48,433 nucleotides of DNA from Kiloniellaceae bacterium (GCA_021776195.1 JAJFGK010000165.1:1-48433), one strand, 5' to 3'; shown: positions 1-7,948, counted from the stretch's first letter. Translations and numbers: made by a program. The notes: generated by a model not told the origin, from the sequence alone.

Positions 1-1
1 C

Positions 2-478
2 ACCGAGATGCATCACCTCTTCTCGGTCGGCGCGAACTTCGTCGAGTCCTTCGGCGGCGTCGATGTGGCGGTTGCCGGTGGCTACCGTCGCGCCGAGGCG
101 TCCGATGTGGGCGGCCTGGAAGACCCGCAGCAGTTCTCCGCGGGCGTGAACGTCGGCGTTGCCGGCTTCACGGTCGGCGGTTCCTTCGCATTGGAGGATT
201 CCAGCCGGACGACCGACGGTTGGGCGGCCGACCTCGGTGTGTCCTACAACACCGGCCCCTGGGGTGCCAGCGTCACCGGCATCTACACCAAGGTGGAAGG
301 CTCCGCCGGCGACCCGGACGACGATGTCATGCAGGCTGTCGCCGGTGCCGTCTCCTACGCCGTTGGCCCGGGCATCAAGTCCAGCCTTACGGTCATGTAT
401 GCCGACTGGGATGACGAGGGCAACGGCACCGATGCCGATGGCGTCGCCGGTATCGTCGGTATGAAGATCGGCTTCTAA
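2..478 (+). CDS. Gram-negative porin, C-terminal part (5' end outside window)
   Basis: This is the C-terminal part of an outer-membrane beta-barrel porin. The frame is open to the window edge, so the ATG at 8 is probably internal and the true start lies upstream. Alternating hydrophobic and polar strands separated by Gly/Asp-rich turns run to the end (for example strands around SVTGIYTKV and SSLTVMYADW). The last residues are GMKIGF, and a terminal Phe is the usual signal for insertion by the BAM complex. It most resembles the alphaproteobacterial general porin family, which allows passive diffusion of small solutes. A strong terminator follows. The substrate cannot be judged. Confidence 0.85.
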   Translation, partial: TEMHHLFSVGANFVESFGGVDVAVAGGYRRAEASDVGGLEDPQQFSAGVNVGVAGFTVGGSFALEDSSRTTDGWAADLGVSYNTGPWGASVTGIYTKVEGSAGDPDDDVMQAVAGAVSYAVGPGIKSSLTVMYADWDDEGNGTDADGVAGIVGMKIGF

Positions 479-530
479 GACCACGATGTCTTAAACGCTG
501 ACAAGTAACCGCCGCGAGGCGGGACTTGGA

Positions 531-563
531 AGGGGCGGGGGTTTATCCCGCCCCTTTGCTTTT
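531..563 (+). terminator. Rho-independent terminator of the porin gene
   Basis: A 9-bp perfect GC stem (AGGGGCGGG at 531-539 with CCCGCCCCT at 547-555) has a 7-nt loop and is followed by TTGCTTTT. It lies 53 bases after the porin stop, as expected for a highly expressed porin transcript. Confidence 0.85.
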
Positions 564-635
564 GACCCCGAGCAATCTTGACAGGCTGGTCGATTCTGGG
601 CGCAAGATCGCAGCGCAACGAGAGAGGATACAGCC

Positions 636-1442
636 ATGGCGAGGGAAACCGAGATTCGCGACGCGATCGATCTTGAGCGCTACCCGCTCCAGGACCCGGC
701 GGGCGCGGGCTACCGGGCCCTGGCGGCGCACTGCCAGGCCGGCCTGGCCGAGACCGGGGCCAGCGTGCTGGAGGGTTTTCTGAAGGCAGATCACCTGCCG
801 CGCGCCGTCGCCGAGGTCGCGCCCAACCTGGGCGAGGCCTTCTACAAGACCAAGCGGCACAGCCCCTATCTGGTGGCCGACGACCCGGACCTGCCCGCCG
901 ATCACCCGCGCAACCGCAAGCAGACGACGAACTCGGCGACCCTTGGCTATGACTTCATCCCCGAGGAATCGTTGCTGAACGGGATCTATCGTTGGCCGCC
1001 CTTTGCCGCATTCGTCGCCGAGGTTCTGGGCTTTCCCCGGCTCTATCCCTATGCCGACCCGCTCGCCCCGGTGAACATCCTGGTCTACAACGAGGGCTGC
1101 GAGACCAGTTGGCACTTCGACAACGCGTCCTTTACCCTGACCCTGCTGCTACAGGAGGGCGAGGGCGGCGCCAGCTTCGAGTACGCGCCCTTTATCCGTG
1201 CCGAGGGGGCCGAGAACTACGAGGCGGTCGGGGCCGTGCTCGAGGGCCGCTCGGACCAGGTCCGCGAGCTGCGCCAGCCGGCCGGATCCCTGGTGCTGTT
1301 CAAGGGCAGCCGCACCCTTCACCGGGTGACGCCGGTCATCGGCGCCCGCCCGCGCCTGGTCGGTGTCTTCACCTACAGCCCCGAGGAAGGCACCGAGCTC
1401 AACCCCCACACCCGCCAAACATTCTACGGCCGGGTGGCCTGA
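636..1442 (+). CDS. HalD/BesD-family 2-oxoglutarate/Fe(II) oxygenase (hydroxylase type)
   Basis: This is a 268-residue, probably cytoplasmic non-haem iron oxygenase. Candidate iron ligands are H160 and D162 (in WHFDNASF) and H229 (in TLHRV). R238 or R240 is placed to bind 2-oxoglutarate. The layout, with a LLLQ strand after the HxD motif and a [FY]APFIR segment, matches the family that includes the amino-acid halogenases BesD and HalD. In those halogenases the Asp is replaced by Gly to make room for chloride; here Asp is present, so hydroxylation is the expected chemistry. A paralogue with the same spacing lies at 7008-7847. The start follows GAGAGGA. The substrate is unknown, but a free amino acid or amino-acid derivative is the family precedent. 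Confidence 0.8.
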   Translation: MARETEIRDAIDLERYPLQDPAGAGYRALAAHCQAGLAETGASVLEGFLKADHLPRAVAEVAPNLGEAFYKTKRHSPYLVADDPDLPADHPRNRKQTTNSATLGYDFIPEESLLNGIYRWPPFAAFVAEVLGFPRLYPYADPLAPVNILVYNEGCETSWHFDNASFTLTLLLQEGEGGASFEYAPFIRAEGAENYEAVGAVLEGRSDQVRELRQPAGSLVLFKGSRTLHRVTPVIGARPRLVGVFTYSPEEGTELNPHTRQTFYGRVA

Positions 1443-1520
1443 GGGGCGGCGCCCTTTTCATGGCGGCGCGATCTGCTAGCTTCCGGTTTGCCAAAAAAAC
1501 CGACCTCCAGGGAGACCCTC

Positions 1521-2150
1521 ATGAAGTACTACGATTTCGCGCTCGCGCCCAATCCGCGCCGGGTGCGCATCTTCGCCGCCGAAAAGGGCATCACGCTGGA
1601 CAGCGAACAGATCAACGTGCGCGAGGGCGAACAGTTCGCCGAGACCTACCGGGCGATCAACCCCAACTGCTCCGTGCCGACCCTGGTGCTGGACGACGGG
1701 ACCTGCCTGACCGAGACCACGGCAATCTGCCGCTACCTGGAGGAAATCCAGCCCGAGCCGGCGTTGCTGGGGCGCGGTGCCAAGGAAAAGGCGGTGATCG
1801 AGATGTGGCACAAGCGCTGCGAGCTGGAGGGTCTTGGGGCCTGTGCCGAAGCCCTGCGTAACACCGCCCCGCGCTTCGTCGATCATGCCGTGCCGGGCAC
1901 CCAGAAAATCCCGCAGATCCCGGCCCTGGCCGAGCGCGGCCAGCTGCGCACCGCGCACTTCTTCGAGACCCTGAACGCGCGCCTGGAGGAGAGCGAGTAC
2001 GTCGGCGGCGACCGCTTCTCGATCGCCGATATCCTGGCCCTGGTGGTGGTGGACTTCGCCAAGATGGTCGAGGCCAAGCCGGCGGACAGCGCGACCGCGA
2101 TCAAGGCCTGGTACGACAAGGTCTCCAGCCGCCCCAGCGCCAAGGCCTGA
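1521..2150 (+). CDS. Glutathione S-transferase family protein
   Basis: A 209-residue protein with an N-terminal thioredoxin-like domain and an all-helical C-terminal domain. The N-terminal half has the features of a GST: a beta strand (YYDFALAPN), a helix with PRRVRIFAAEKG, the cis-Pro motif SVPTLVL near residues 53-59 and the glutathione-gamma-Glu site TETTA near 68-72. The helical half has the fold-capping Asp in RFSIADILAL. The ATG at 1521 is chosen over an in-frame TTG at 1488 because AGGGAG lies 8 bases before the ATG. It probably conjugates or isomerises electrophiles with glutathione. It follows the oxygenase gene by 78 bases on the same strand and could be co-transcribed. The exact substrate is not predictable. 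Confidence 0.88.
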   Translation: MKYYDFALAPNPRRVRIFAAEKGITLDSEQINVREGEQFAETYRAINPNCSVPTLVLDDGTCLTETTAICRYLEEIQPEPALLGRGAKEKAVIEMWHKRCELEGLGACAEALRNTAPRFVDHAVPGTQKIPQIPALAERGQLRTAHFFETLNARLEESEYVGGDRFSIADILALVVVDFAKMVEAKPADSATAIKAWYDKVSSRPSAKA

Positions 2151-2180
2151 CAGCGACCCAAAAAAGTTACAGTTACACAA

Positions 2181-2254
2181 AGGGCACAGAGGAGGCGCGG
2201 AGATCACAGAGAAAATTAAGCTTCTCCGTGCCCTCCTTATGGCCTCTGTGCCCT
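2181..2254. repeat. Imperfect long inverted repeat between convergent genes
   Basis: Two 33-base arms (2181-2213 and 2222-2254) are imperfect reverse complements. Both carry the motif AGGGCACAGAGG at their outer ends and share the inner end AGAA. It lies between the convergent GST and dimethylformamidase-like genes, so it may act as a bidirectional terminator or be an interspersed palindromic element. Confidence 0.6.
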
Positions 2255-2285
2255 CTGTTTCATCCTTCAGTCACTCTGGTAGTCC

Positions 2286-4466
2286 TCAAACGAAGGGCGC
2301 CGGGTCGAGGAAGCGGCGCAGGACGTTTTCGGTGATGCGGGCGACGTTGTTGGCGTAGCCCTGGTGACAGAGGCTGGTGGCCCAGGCAATCGAGCCGGTG
2401 GCGAAGACCGCTCCGCCCCGGGGCGCCTCGAAAAAAACCATCTCGGCACAGACCCGCGCGTTCTCGTCGCCGGCCATGGCCGGGTGCAGGTAGGGCTGTT
2501 CTTCGGGCGCCGGCATATAGCTGCGCGACAGCCCCTGTGAGCGGGCCACCACCAGGGCGTGGGCCGGCGTTCCCAACGCGCGGTCGTGGCGGTCGATCTC
2601 GACGCCGGCGGCCCCGTCGCCGACCAGGCCGAAATCGCCGATAACCTCGTCCGGGCCGATGCCCTCGAAGATGAAGGCGGCGCGCGGGTCGAAACTCCCG
2701 GGGGTGCGGCGGTAGGAGCCGCAGCGGTCGAAGCCGAAAGCCGTGGTTCCGACCCCGACCAGGCCCTGCGGGCCCTGCCCGAGAGATCGCCACAGCCCGC
2801 CGGGCTGGCCGTCGAAGGCGTGGTCGCGCTCGCCGGGCGCCAGGTCCCAGTTGCGGACGCCCTCGGTCTTGCGGCACTCGATGATGCCGGGTTCGTCCGG
2901 GTGAAAGGAGATGCGCCAGTAAAAGCCGTTGCCGCCGAGATAGGCCAGCCGTCCGCCGCCGTCGCGATAGCTTCGAACGGCGCCCAGCATGGCATCGGAG
3001 AAGTATTCCGGGTGGCTGCCGGTGACCAGGGCGCGATAGGGGGCCAGCAGGGCGGGGCCCTCGCGGTCCAGATCCTCGTCGGTGATGACATCGTGGGCGA
3101 AGCCGCGCGCGGTCAGCCAATCGACGATCATCATATCGGCGTTGAAGTTCCACAGCCGGGTGCCGGGCCGCAGGTTCAAGACCGGGCGCAGGCGCGAGGC
3201 GGTCAGGACCGGGCTGCCGTCGAAGTGTTGGTCGTAGAGCGACAGACCGAGCTCGGGGTGTTCCTGCAGGTAGAGGTCGGCCTCGAAAAACTCATAGAGC
3301 GCCCCGCGCTCGATTTCGTCCAGCGGGTCGGTCATGGCGAGCCGGGTGTTGGCATAGGCGGTGTAGGTGGCGGCCGAGGCAAGGAAGGCGACCGGCGCGC
3401 CGGGCTCGCCGGTCCGGGGCCGCACCACGAAGGGCACGATGTCGGCGCCGCCGGCGCTGGTCAGGCGCGCGCCATAGACGCCGCTGGACAGGGTCTCCGG
3501 GACCGTGAGGGTGAAGTCGGTCTCCCAGCCGGCGTCGGCGAGATCGTCGTCGTGGAAATGGATCGCGCCATAGTGGTCCGGCCGGTCGCGCCAGCGCTGG
3601 GTCTCGCCGGTCCAGTCGTGCCCGGTGACGGCCCGGGTCGGCAGGTTGACCGCGCGACCGTGAAGGCCGGCGGTCCCGCTGTCGATGAGACGATCCGAGC
3701 CAATATCGCGGGAGAAATCCCAGCTGGCCAAGGCGTCGAAGGCCTCACCGTCGTGCCAGCCCGCGGCCAGGCGCGGCGCTTCCAGCTTGCCGTTGTAGTG
3801 GCCACCGGTCGCCAAGCGCCCCTCGGTTTCGTCCTCTTGCCAGGCGGCCATCAGGAGAGGGCCTTGCGGGTGCCGGAAAGCGCCCCTGCCGACTGCTCTG
3901 TCGGCCGTGGCCCGGCTGTCGATCACCGGGTTGTCGGCCAGCGGCTCCTGGAGGATCTGCGCCCGGCCATCGGCGGCGTCGTAGCGCGCCGTCAGACGGT
4001 ACCACTCGCGGTCGATGAGCGCCTTGCCGCTGGACAAAATCTCGACCTCGCCCTCGCCCCGGCCGAGCCGCAGGGCGGCGCAGCCGTCTTCGATAAAGAG
4101 GCCGAAGCCCGTCCCGCTCGCTTCGTTCCAGCGCGTCACCAGGCCCTGGCGGCCCAGCGCCGCCGAGGTCGGCCAGATCACGACCTGCAGGGTGAAGGAG
4201 GTCAGCGCATCCAGTACCGGGGCCGCCGGGACCAGCCCGTAGGAGCCGGCCCGGAGCGGCTGCCGGCGGGCCGGATAGCGGCCGTTGACCGGGCTTTCGA
4301 CCGGCGTTTCCCGGCGGCCGGGTCCGTCGGGATGGTCGTCGGTGCAGGTCAGGCGGACGATCTCGGCCCGGTAGTCGGCGGCGCCGTCGGTGCAGCTCAC
4401 CTTGAAGGCGATGGTCTCGCCGGGCGCCGCGGAGAAGCGGTCGCTATAGCCGAGCAGGCGGCTCAC
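2286..4466 (-). CDS. N,N-dimethylformamidase large-subunit family protein
   Basis: A 726-residue protein resembling the large (beta) subunit of N,N-dimethylformamidase, which hydrolyses N-substituted formamides at a mononuclear iron site. The N-terminal 85 residues are beta-rich. A LamG-like sandwich follows (about 88-250), then a second beta module (about 285-350) and a glutamine-amidotransferase-like C-terminal domain (from about 355). From memory, the iron in the Paracoccus enzyme is held by two Tyr and one Glu. Y371 (TAYAN), Y411 (LYDQHFDG) and E487 (GSHPEYF) are good candidates by spacing. The gene starts 10 bases after a ridA-family gene, so the two form an operon. A small divergent gene at 4934 may encode the partner subunit. 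Activity on dimethylformamide itself is not assured. Confidence 0.8.
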   Translation of the reverse strand: MSRLLGYSDRFSAAPGETIAFKVSCTDGAADYRAEIVRLTCTDDHPDGPGRRETPVESPVNGRYPARRQPLRAGSYGLVPAAPVLDALTSFTLQVVIWPTSAALGRQGLVTRWNEASGTGFGLFIEDGCAALRLGRGEGEVEILSSGKALIDREWYRLTARYDAADGRAQILQEPLADNPVIDSRATADRAVGRGAFRHPQGPLLMAAWQEDETEGRLATGGHYNGKLEAPRLAAGWHDGEAFDALASWDFSRDIGSDRLIDSGTAGLHGRAVNLPTRAVTGHDWTGETQRWRDRPDHYGAIHFHDDDLADAGWETDFTLTVPETLSSGVYGARLTSAGGADIVPFVVRPRTGEPGAPVAFLASAATYTAYANTRLAMTDPLDEIERGALYEFFEADLYLQEHPELGLSLYDQHFDGSPVLTASRLRPVLNLRPGTRLWNFNADMMIVDWLTARGFAHDVITDEDLDREGPALLAPYRALVTGSHPEYFSDAMLGAVRSYRDGGGRLAYLGGNGFYWRISFHPDEPGIIECRKTEGVRNWDLAPGERDHAFDGQPGGLWRSLGQGPQGLVGVGTTAFGFDRCGSYRRTPGSFDPRAAFIFEGIGPDEVIGDFGLVGDGAAGVEIDRHDRALGTPAHALVVARSQGLSRSYMPAPEEQPYLHPAMAGDENARVCAEMVFFEAPRGGAVFATGSIAWATSLCHQGYANNVARITENVLRRFLDPAPFV

Positions 4467-4476
4467 CGCCCGGCGC

Positions 4477-4878
4477 TCACGGCGATCCCGAAACCGGGCC
4501 GGTGTAGGCGATGCAATCGATCTTCACCAGCAGGTCCCAGACCTGGCCGGCCGAGACCGTGGTGCGGGCCGGCACGGGCTCCTCATGGAAGAACTCGGAA
4601 TAGACCGCGGAGAAGGTCTCGTAGTCCTCCCGGCGGGCCAGGAAGGAGTTGACCTTGACCACGTCGTCCAGGGTCGCGCCGCCGGCCTCCAGCAGGGTCT
4701 GGATGTGGCGGAAGGCGTGGCGGGTCTGGTCCGCGACGCCGTCGGCCAGGGTCGCGTCGGTCGCCGGGTCGATGGCGACCTGTCCCGAGACGAAGATGAA
4801 GTCCCCGGCCCGTACGGCCGGCGAATAGAGGCCATGACCCTGGGGGGCCTTGTCGGAGACGATCGCGGTTTTGGGCAT
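4477..4878 (-). CDS. RidA family (YjgF/YER057c/UK114) protein
   Basis: A 133-residue RidA-family protein. Family members form trimers, and the archetype hydrolyses reactive enamine or imine intermediates. The conserved R105 is present in PVPARTTV, and D121 (KIDCIA) replaces the usual Glu near the active site. The mid-segment VSGQVAIDP and the KVNSFL strand are typical. It is the first gene of a pair with the dimethylformamidase-like large subunit (10-base gap). A role in clearing or hydrolysing an imine or carbamate-like product of that pathway is an inference. The start is the ATG at 4878 with AAAGGACC upstream. Confidence 0.9.
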   Translation of the reverse strand: MPKTAIVSDKAPQGHGLYSPAVRAGDFIFVSGQVAIDPATDATLADGVADQTRHAFRHIQTLLEAGGATLDDVVKVNSFLARREDYETFSAVYSEFFHEEPVPARTTVSAGQVWDLLVKIDCIAYTGPVSGSP

Positions 4879-4933
4879 GACGGGGTCCTTTGTGTTGAGC
4901 TAGCTTAAGCGCGTCCCGACAAGGAACGCGCCG

Positions 4934-5257
4934 ATGCAGTCTGCCCCGCTCTTCGAGATCGATCCAGCCCGCGACTTGCCTCTCGCCCGCGCCTTTCGCG
5001 CGGCGCCCTGGGGGCCGCACAGCGCGGATCTGATGCGCCTGCTGAACCGGCTGCGCTGGGAGCCCATGGACGACAAGTTCGTGCTGGTATCGCGCGAGCG
5101 CAACCGCTCCTGGGTGATCGGCAAGCTGGAGGGCGGCCGCGGCAGCCCGGTGCGGCTTCTCGACGACGAGGTTTTCACCAGCCGCGAGGCCGCCGAATGG
5201 GCGGTCTTCAAGCGGCGCTGGACGAAAGCGACGGGCCAGGCACTGGCGATCGATTGA
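4934..5257 (+). CDS. Small protein resembling the dimethylformamidase small subunit
   Basis: A 107-residue, basic, soluble protein without signal peptide or membrane segment. Its second half (KFVLVSRERNRSWVIGKL, then DEVFTSREAAEWAVFKRR) resembles, as I recall it, the C-terminal half of the small subunit of N,N-dimethylformamidase, which has a SEREW...YRIATI segment followed by FKTEEEAMHAVFLRR. The N-terminal helical part is shorter than in that subunit (about 132 residues). It is divergent from ridA and the large subunit, with 55 bases between the starts, so a shared promoter region is likely. Function as a structural partner subunit is inferred. It could instead be a conserved protein of unknown role. 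Confidence 0.6.
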   Translation: MQSAPLFEIDPARDLPLARAFRAAPWGPHSADLMRLLNRLRWEPMDDKFVLVSRERNRSWVIGKLEGGRGSPVRLLDDEVFTSREAAEWAVFKRRWTKATGQALAID

Positions 5258-5270
5258 GGCTGTAGAGTGC

Positions 5271-5406
5271 GTCATCCCGGCCCCCGAGCCGGGATCTTTG
5301 GCCGGCTCCGCCAGTCTGCCGTATCGTTGCTTGCCCATCGCGTTACGCGAAGTCGGGAGACCCCGGCTCGGTCCCCGGCCGATAGCCGGGACCCGTCCGG
5401 GGTGAC
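5271..5406. repeat. GTCATCCCGG-type palindromic intergenic repeat, copy 1
   Basis: The element begins with GTCATCCCGG and ends with its imperfect inverse CCGGGGTGAC, and has internal CCGGGATC-like arms. It fills the gap between the convergent genes ending at 5257 and 5422. Related copies lie at 24100, 25145 and 35314. Confidence 0.7.
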
Positions 5407-5421
5407 GATCCATCGTGACCG

Positions 5422-6573
5422 TCAGTTCACCACCAGATCCCAGGACGCCGCCGACAGGCGCTCGATGCCGTTGTCGGTCACCAACACCGTCTCGCTGAGG
5501 GACATGGTGAGGCCGTCGGGCGCGTCCATCAAAAACATGTCGAGGAAGATCGTCATGCCGGGCTCGGCGATGCCGGGATTGCCGTGGTGGAGCATCGGCC
5601 AGTCGACCCAGCTCGGCGGGAAGGTGGCGCCCAGGCCGTAGCCGCAGGCGTTCAGGCGCAGATCCCGGTAGCCGGCGGCGTCCAAGACCCTGGCATGGGC
5701 GTCGAAGACCGCGCCGAATGTGGCCCCGGGCTTCAAGGTCTCCTCGCAGGCCTGCAGCGCGTCGCGGCAGGCCTTGTGCAGGTCGCGCTGCGGCTCGCTG
5801 GCCCGGCCGGTCAGGATAGTGCGCATCAGGGCCGCGTGATAGTGCCGGAAGGAGGCGGCGAACTCCAGGGTCATCTGGTCTTCGGGGTCGAGCGATCGCC
5901 GCCCGGCGAAGTAGCGGCAGAGCAGCGCGTCGCGGCCCGAGCCCAGGATAAAGTCCATCGAGGGATGATCGCCGTCGCCGCGAAAAAAGATCGCCTGCAT
6001 GGCCGCCAGGATATCGCCCTCGAAGGCGCCGGGCACGGCCATGCGGTTGGCCTCGGCCAGGGCGGTGTCGGCCAGTTCGCCGGCCTGGCGAACGAAGGCG
6101 ATCTCGGCGGGGCTTTTGACCGCCCGCTGCCGGGTGACCAGATCCGATGCGTCCTCGAAAGTGCAAACCCCATCGAGGGCCGCTTTTAGCTTCTCGTACC
6201 AAAGTCCGGTCAGGCCGAAGGCATCCAGTTCGGCGCCGAGCTTTTCATCCTGCAGGCCCAGTTCCGCCAACAATGCGGTCAGGTCGCCCAGCGGGTTGGC
6301 CTCGGCCCGGTCTTGCCAGACCCGGATATCGTCGATTGTCGAGGTGTGCCCTGCCTGCAGCAGGTCGGGCAGGCGGGTGAGCAGCACCAGGCGGCCATCG
6401 GCGGTGAGCACGAGGCACTGAAAGAAGACGAAGCCGGAGGTGTCGTAGCCGGTCAGGTAGTACATCGTCTCCTGGCGGAAGATCAGCAGGCCGGACAGGC
6501 CGCGGCGGGCCATCTCGGCCGTGGTCCGCGCCTGGCGCGCGGCGAATTCTTCGCGGGTGAAGTGCAAGGCCAC
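5422..6573 (-). CDS. M24-family (creatinase/aminopeptidase P fold) hydrolase lacking metal ligands
   Basis: A 383-residue protein with the two-domain creatinase architecture: an N-terminal domain (about 5-150) and a pita-bread catalytic domain (about 155-380). The usual five metal ligands are not conserved. The first Asp is E237, the second position falls at about A247-A248 in HYHAALMRT, the usual GHG is CGYGLG (Tyr at 312) and the first Glu is replaced around D345; E361 remains. The segment GYGLGATFPPSW is shared with a branch that includes ectoine hydrolase and other metal-independent C-N hydrolases. It probably cleaves a C-N bond in a small amidine or amide rather than a peptide. It sits among other genes for nitrogen compounds. 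Confidence 0.75.
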   Translation of the reverse strand: MALHFTREEFAARQARTTAEMARRGLSGLLIFRQETMYYLTGYDTSGFVFFQCLVLTADGRLVLLTRLPDLLQAGHTSTIDDIRVWQDRAEANPLGDLTALLAELGLQDEKLGAELDAFGLTGLWYEKLKAALDGVCTFEDASDLVTRQRAVKSPAEIAFVRQAGELADTALAEANRMAVPGAFEGDILAAMQAIFFRGDGDHPSMDFILGSGRDALLCRYFAGRRSLDPEDQMTLEFAASFRHYHAALMRTILTGRASEPQRDLHKACRDALQACEETLKPGATFGAVFDAHARVLDAAGYRDLRLNACGYGLGATFPPSWVDWPMLHHGNPGIAEPGMTIFLDMFLMDAPDGLTMSLSETVLVTDNGIERLSAASWDLVVN

Positions 6574-6591
6574 GGTCGTCTCTCCGTCGTT

Positions 6592-6969
6592 CTAAAGGAT
6601 CGCCCGCGGGGGCCGTGCCGGCCGCAGGTCCGAGATGTCCGGGCAACGCCGCCAAAGGTCGTGGGGCGGCGGGCCTTCCTGGTGCGGCGACTGGACGCTG
6701 ACCCGGACGCTGTCGCGGGTCTTCAGCTCCATCCAGATGGTCTTGCCGCCGTCCCACTCGCGCTCCGGCATGACGAAGGCGAAGGCCTTCTGGCTGTAGC
6801 GTCCGATCACCTCCCGGCCAGCCGGGGTGATGACGGCCAGGCCCGAAACCGTGAGCTGGCGGCCGTCCGGCGAACACCACCGACCGTCCAGACTGCCCGC
6901 CGCGGCGAGAGCGGCGGCGCTGGACAGCGCAAGGGACAGGAGGGCCGCGAGAGCCATCGCTGCTGTCAT
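6592..6969 (-). CDS. Small exported protein of unknown function
   Basis: A 125-residue protein with a clear signal peptide: a hydrophobic core of Ala and Leu at residues 3-23, with AxA cleavage near residues 21-24. The mature part is small and contains a GRWCSPDGRQL start, a strand-rich core and one further Cys (RRCPDI), so a disulfide is possible in the periplasm. It lies 18 bases upstream of the M24 gene on the same strand and is likely co-transcribed. I do not recognise the family. The start has a weak ribosome-binding site within a triplicated CGGCCCCATGA motif. Confidence 0.65.
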   Translation of the reverse strand: MTAAMALAALLSLALSSAAALAAAGSLDGRWCSPDGRQLTVSGLAVITPAGREVIGRYSQKAFAFVMPEREWDGGKTIWMELKTRDSVRVSVQSPHQEGPPPHDLWRRCPDISDLRPARPPRAIL

Positions 6970-6979
6970 AATGCCAAGT

Positions 6980-7018
6980 TCATGGGGCCGCTTTCATGGG
7001 GCCGGGCTCATGGGGCCG
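6980..7018. repeat. Three direct repeats of TCATGGGGCCG, period 14
   Basis: TCATGGGGCCG occurs at 6980, 6994 and 7008. The last copy includes the stop codon of the minus-strand oxygenase gene. On the minus strand each copy reads CGGCCCCATGA, which creates several ATGA stop/start-like sequences just upstream of the exported-protein gene. Confidence 0.8.
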
Positions 7019-7847
7019 CCAGGGCGTCTTGGGGAAAGGACTGCACATGGTCGACATAGTCTTGCGGGAAGACCATATCGGGGCGCCGGTCATAGCTGAA
7101 GATGGCGACGATGCGCGGCCGCGGGGTGGGGCCGACCAGGGCGACGCCGTGCAGGGAACGGCTGCCGTTGAAGAGGGTGAAGGTGCCGGCGCCGATCTCC
7201 GCCCGGCGGGCATGGGTTTCCGGGTCGGCGAAGAGCGCGCTCACGGCCGCGTAGTTCTGCGCCGCCTCGCCGCCGCCTTCGTCGCGGATGTAGGGCGCGT
7301 AGAGAAAGCTGCCGCCGTTCTCGGGCTCCTGCAGCAACAGGGTCACCACGCCATCGTTGCCGTCGTAGTGCCAACCGTTGCAGTCGCCTTCCCAGGCGAT
7401 CTGCAGGGTCAGGGCCAGGTGCGGGCAGGCGCTGGTATAGAGCGTCTCGTGTCCGAGCACCCGGCGCACGAATTCGGTCAATTCGGGACAGAGGAAGAGA
7501 CGTCGCAGCAGCGCGTCGTTGGGAACGCGGTGGTTCAGCACCTGCCGGTAACGATTGGGGTGGCTGGCCTTGCGGGGATGCCCTGGCGGATGGTCGGTCT
7601 CGTCTTCATCGACGTAGGCACAGCGCGGCTCGTCGTAGTAGTGGCCCCAGGGGACCAGGGCTTCGGCCTCGCGCACCAGCCGGTCCAGGGCCGGCTGTGG
7701 AATGAAGCCGGGCAGGGTGCAGATCGCGTCCTCCGTCAGGGCCGCGCGGCAGCGCTCGACCAACGCCAGGCCCTGGGGCTGGTCCAGCGCCGCCAAGGGG
7801 TAGCGCGCGGTGGAGATAAGGTCGAGGGGCCCGCTCTGGGTCGTCAT
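7008..7847 (-). CDS. HalD/BesD-family 2-oxoglutarate/Fe(II) oxygenase (hydroxylase type), second copy
   Basis: A 279-residue paralogue of the protein at 636-1442. Candidate iron ligands are H160 and D162 (WHYDGND) and H233 (SLHGV); R243 or R245 would hold 2-oxoglutarate. Both proteins have the HxD motif at residues 160-162, LLLQ after it, and the YAPYIRDE segment. Asp at the third ligand predicts hydroxylation rather than halogenation. It is the first gene of a minus-strand series that continues into the exported protein and the M24 hydrolase. N-terminal differences (for example WGHYYDEPRCAYVDEDE) suggest a different substrate from the first copy. Confidence 0.8.
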   Translation of the reverse strand: MTTQSGPLDLISTARYPLAALDQPQGLALVERCRAALTEDAICTLPGFIPQPALDRLVREAEALVPWGHYYDEPRCAYVDEDETDHPPGHPRKASHPNRYRQVLNHRVPNDALLRRLFLCPELTEFVRRVLGHETLYTSACPHLALTLQIAWEGDCNGWHYDGNDGVVTLLLQEPENGGSFLYAPYIRDEGGGEAAQNYAAVSALFADPETHARRAEIGAGTFTLFNGSRSLHGVALVGPTPRPRIVAIFSYDRRPDMVFPQDYVDHVQSFPQDALAAP

Positions 7848-7948
7848 CCAGTCCTCCCAATCACCCTGTGGCTCACAATCGGCTAGGCAAGCACAGGCGA
7901 AAGGCGCTGCATAGACGTTTTCTTGCAGGCGATGGGTCCTCGAAGCGA

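Noticed and set aside
636..1442. Possible amino-acid halogenase
   Set aside because: The third iron ligand is Asp (D162), not Gly; halogenases of this family need the Gly.
2559..4652. Plus-strand open frame opposite the dimethylformamidase-like gene
   Set aside because: It is a shadow of the real gene in a GC-rich sequence; the minus-strand frame has clear domains.
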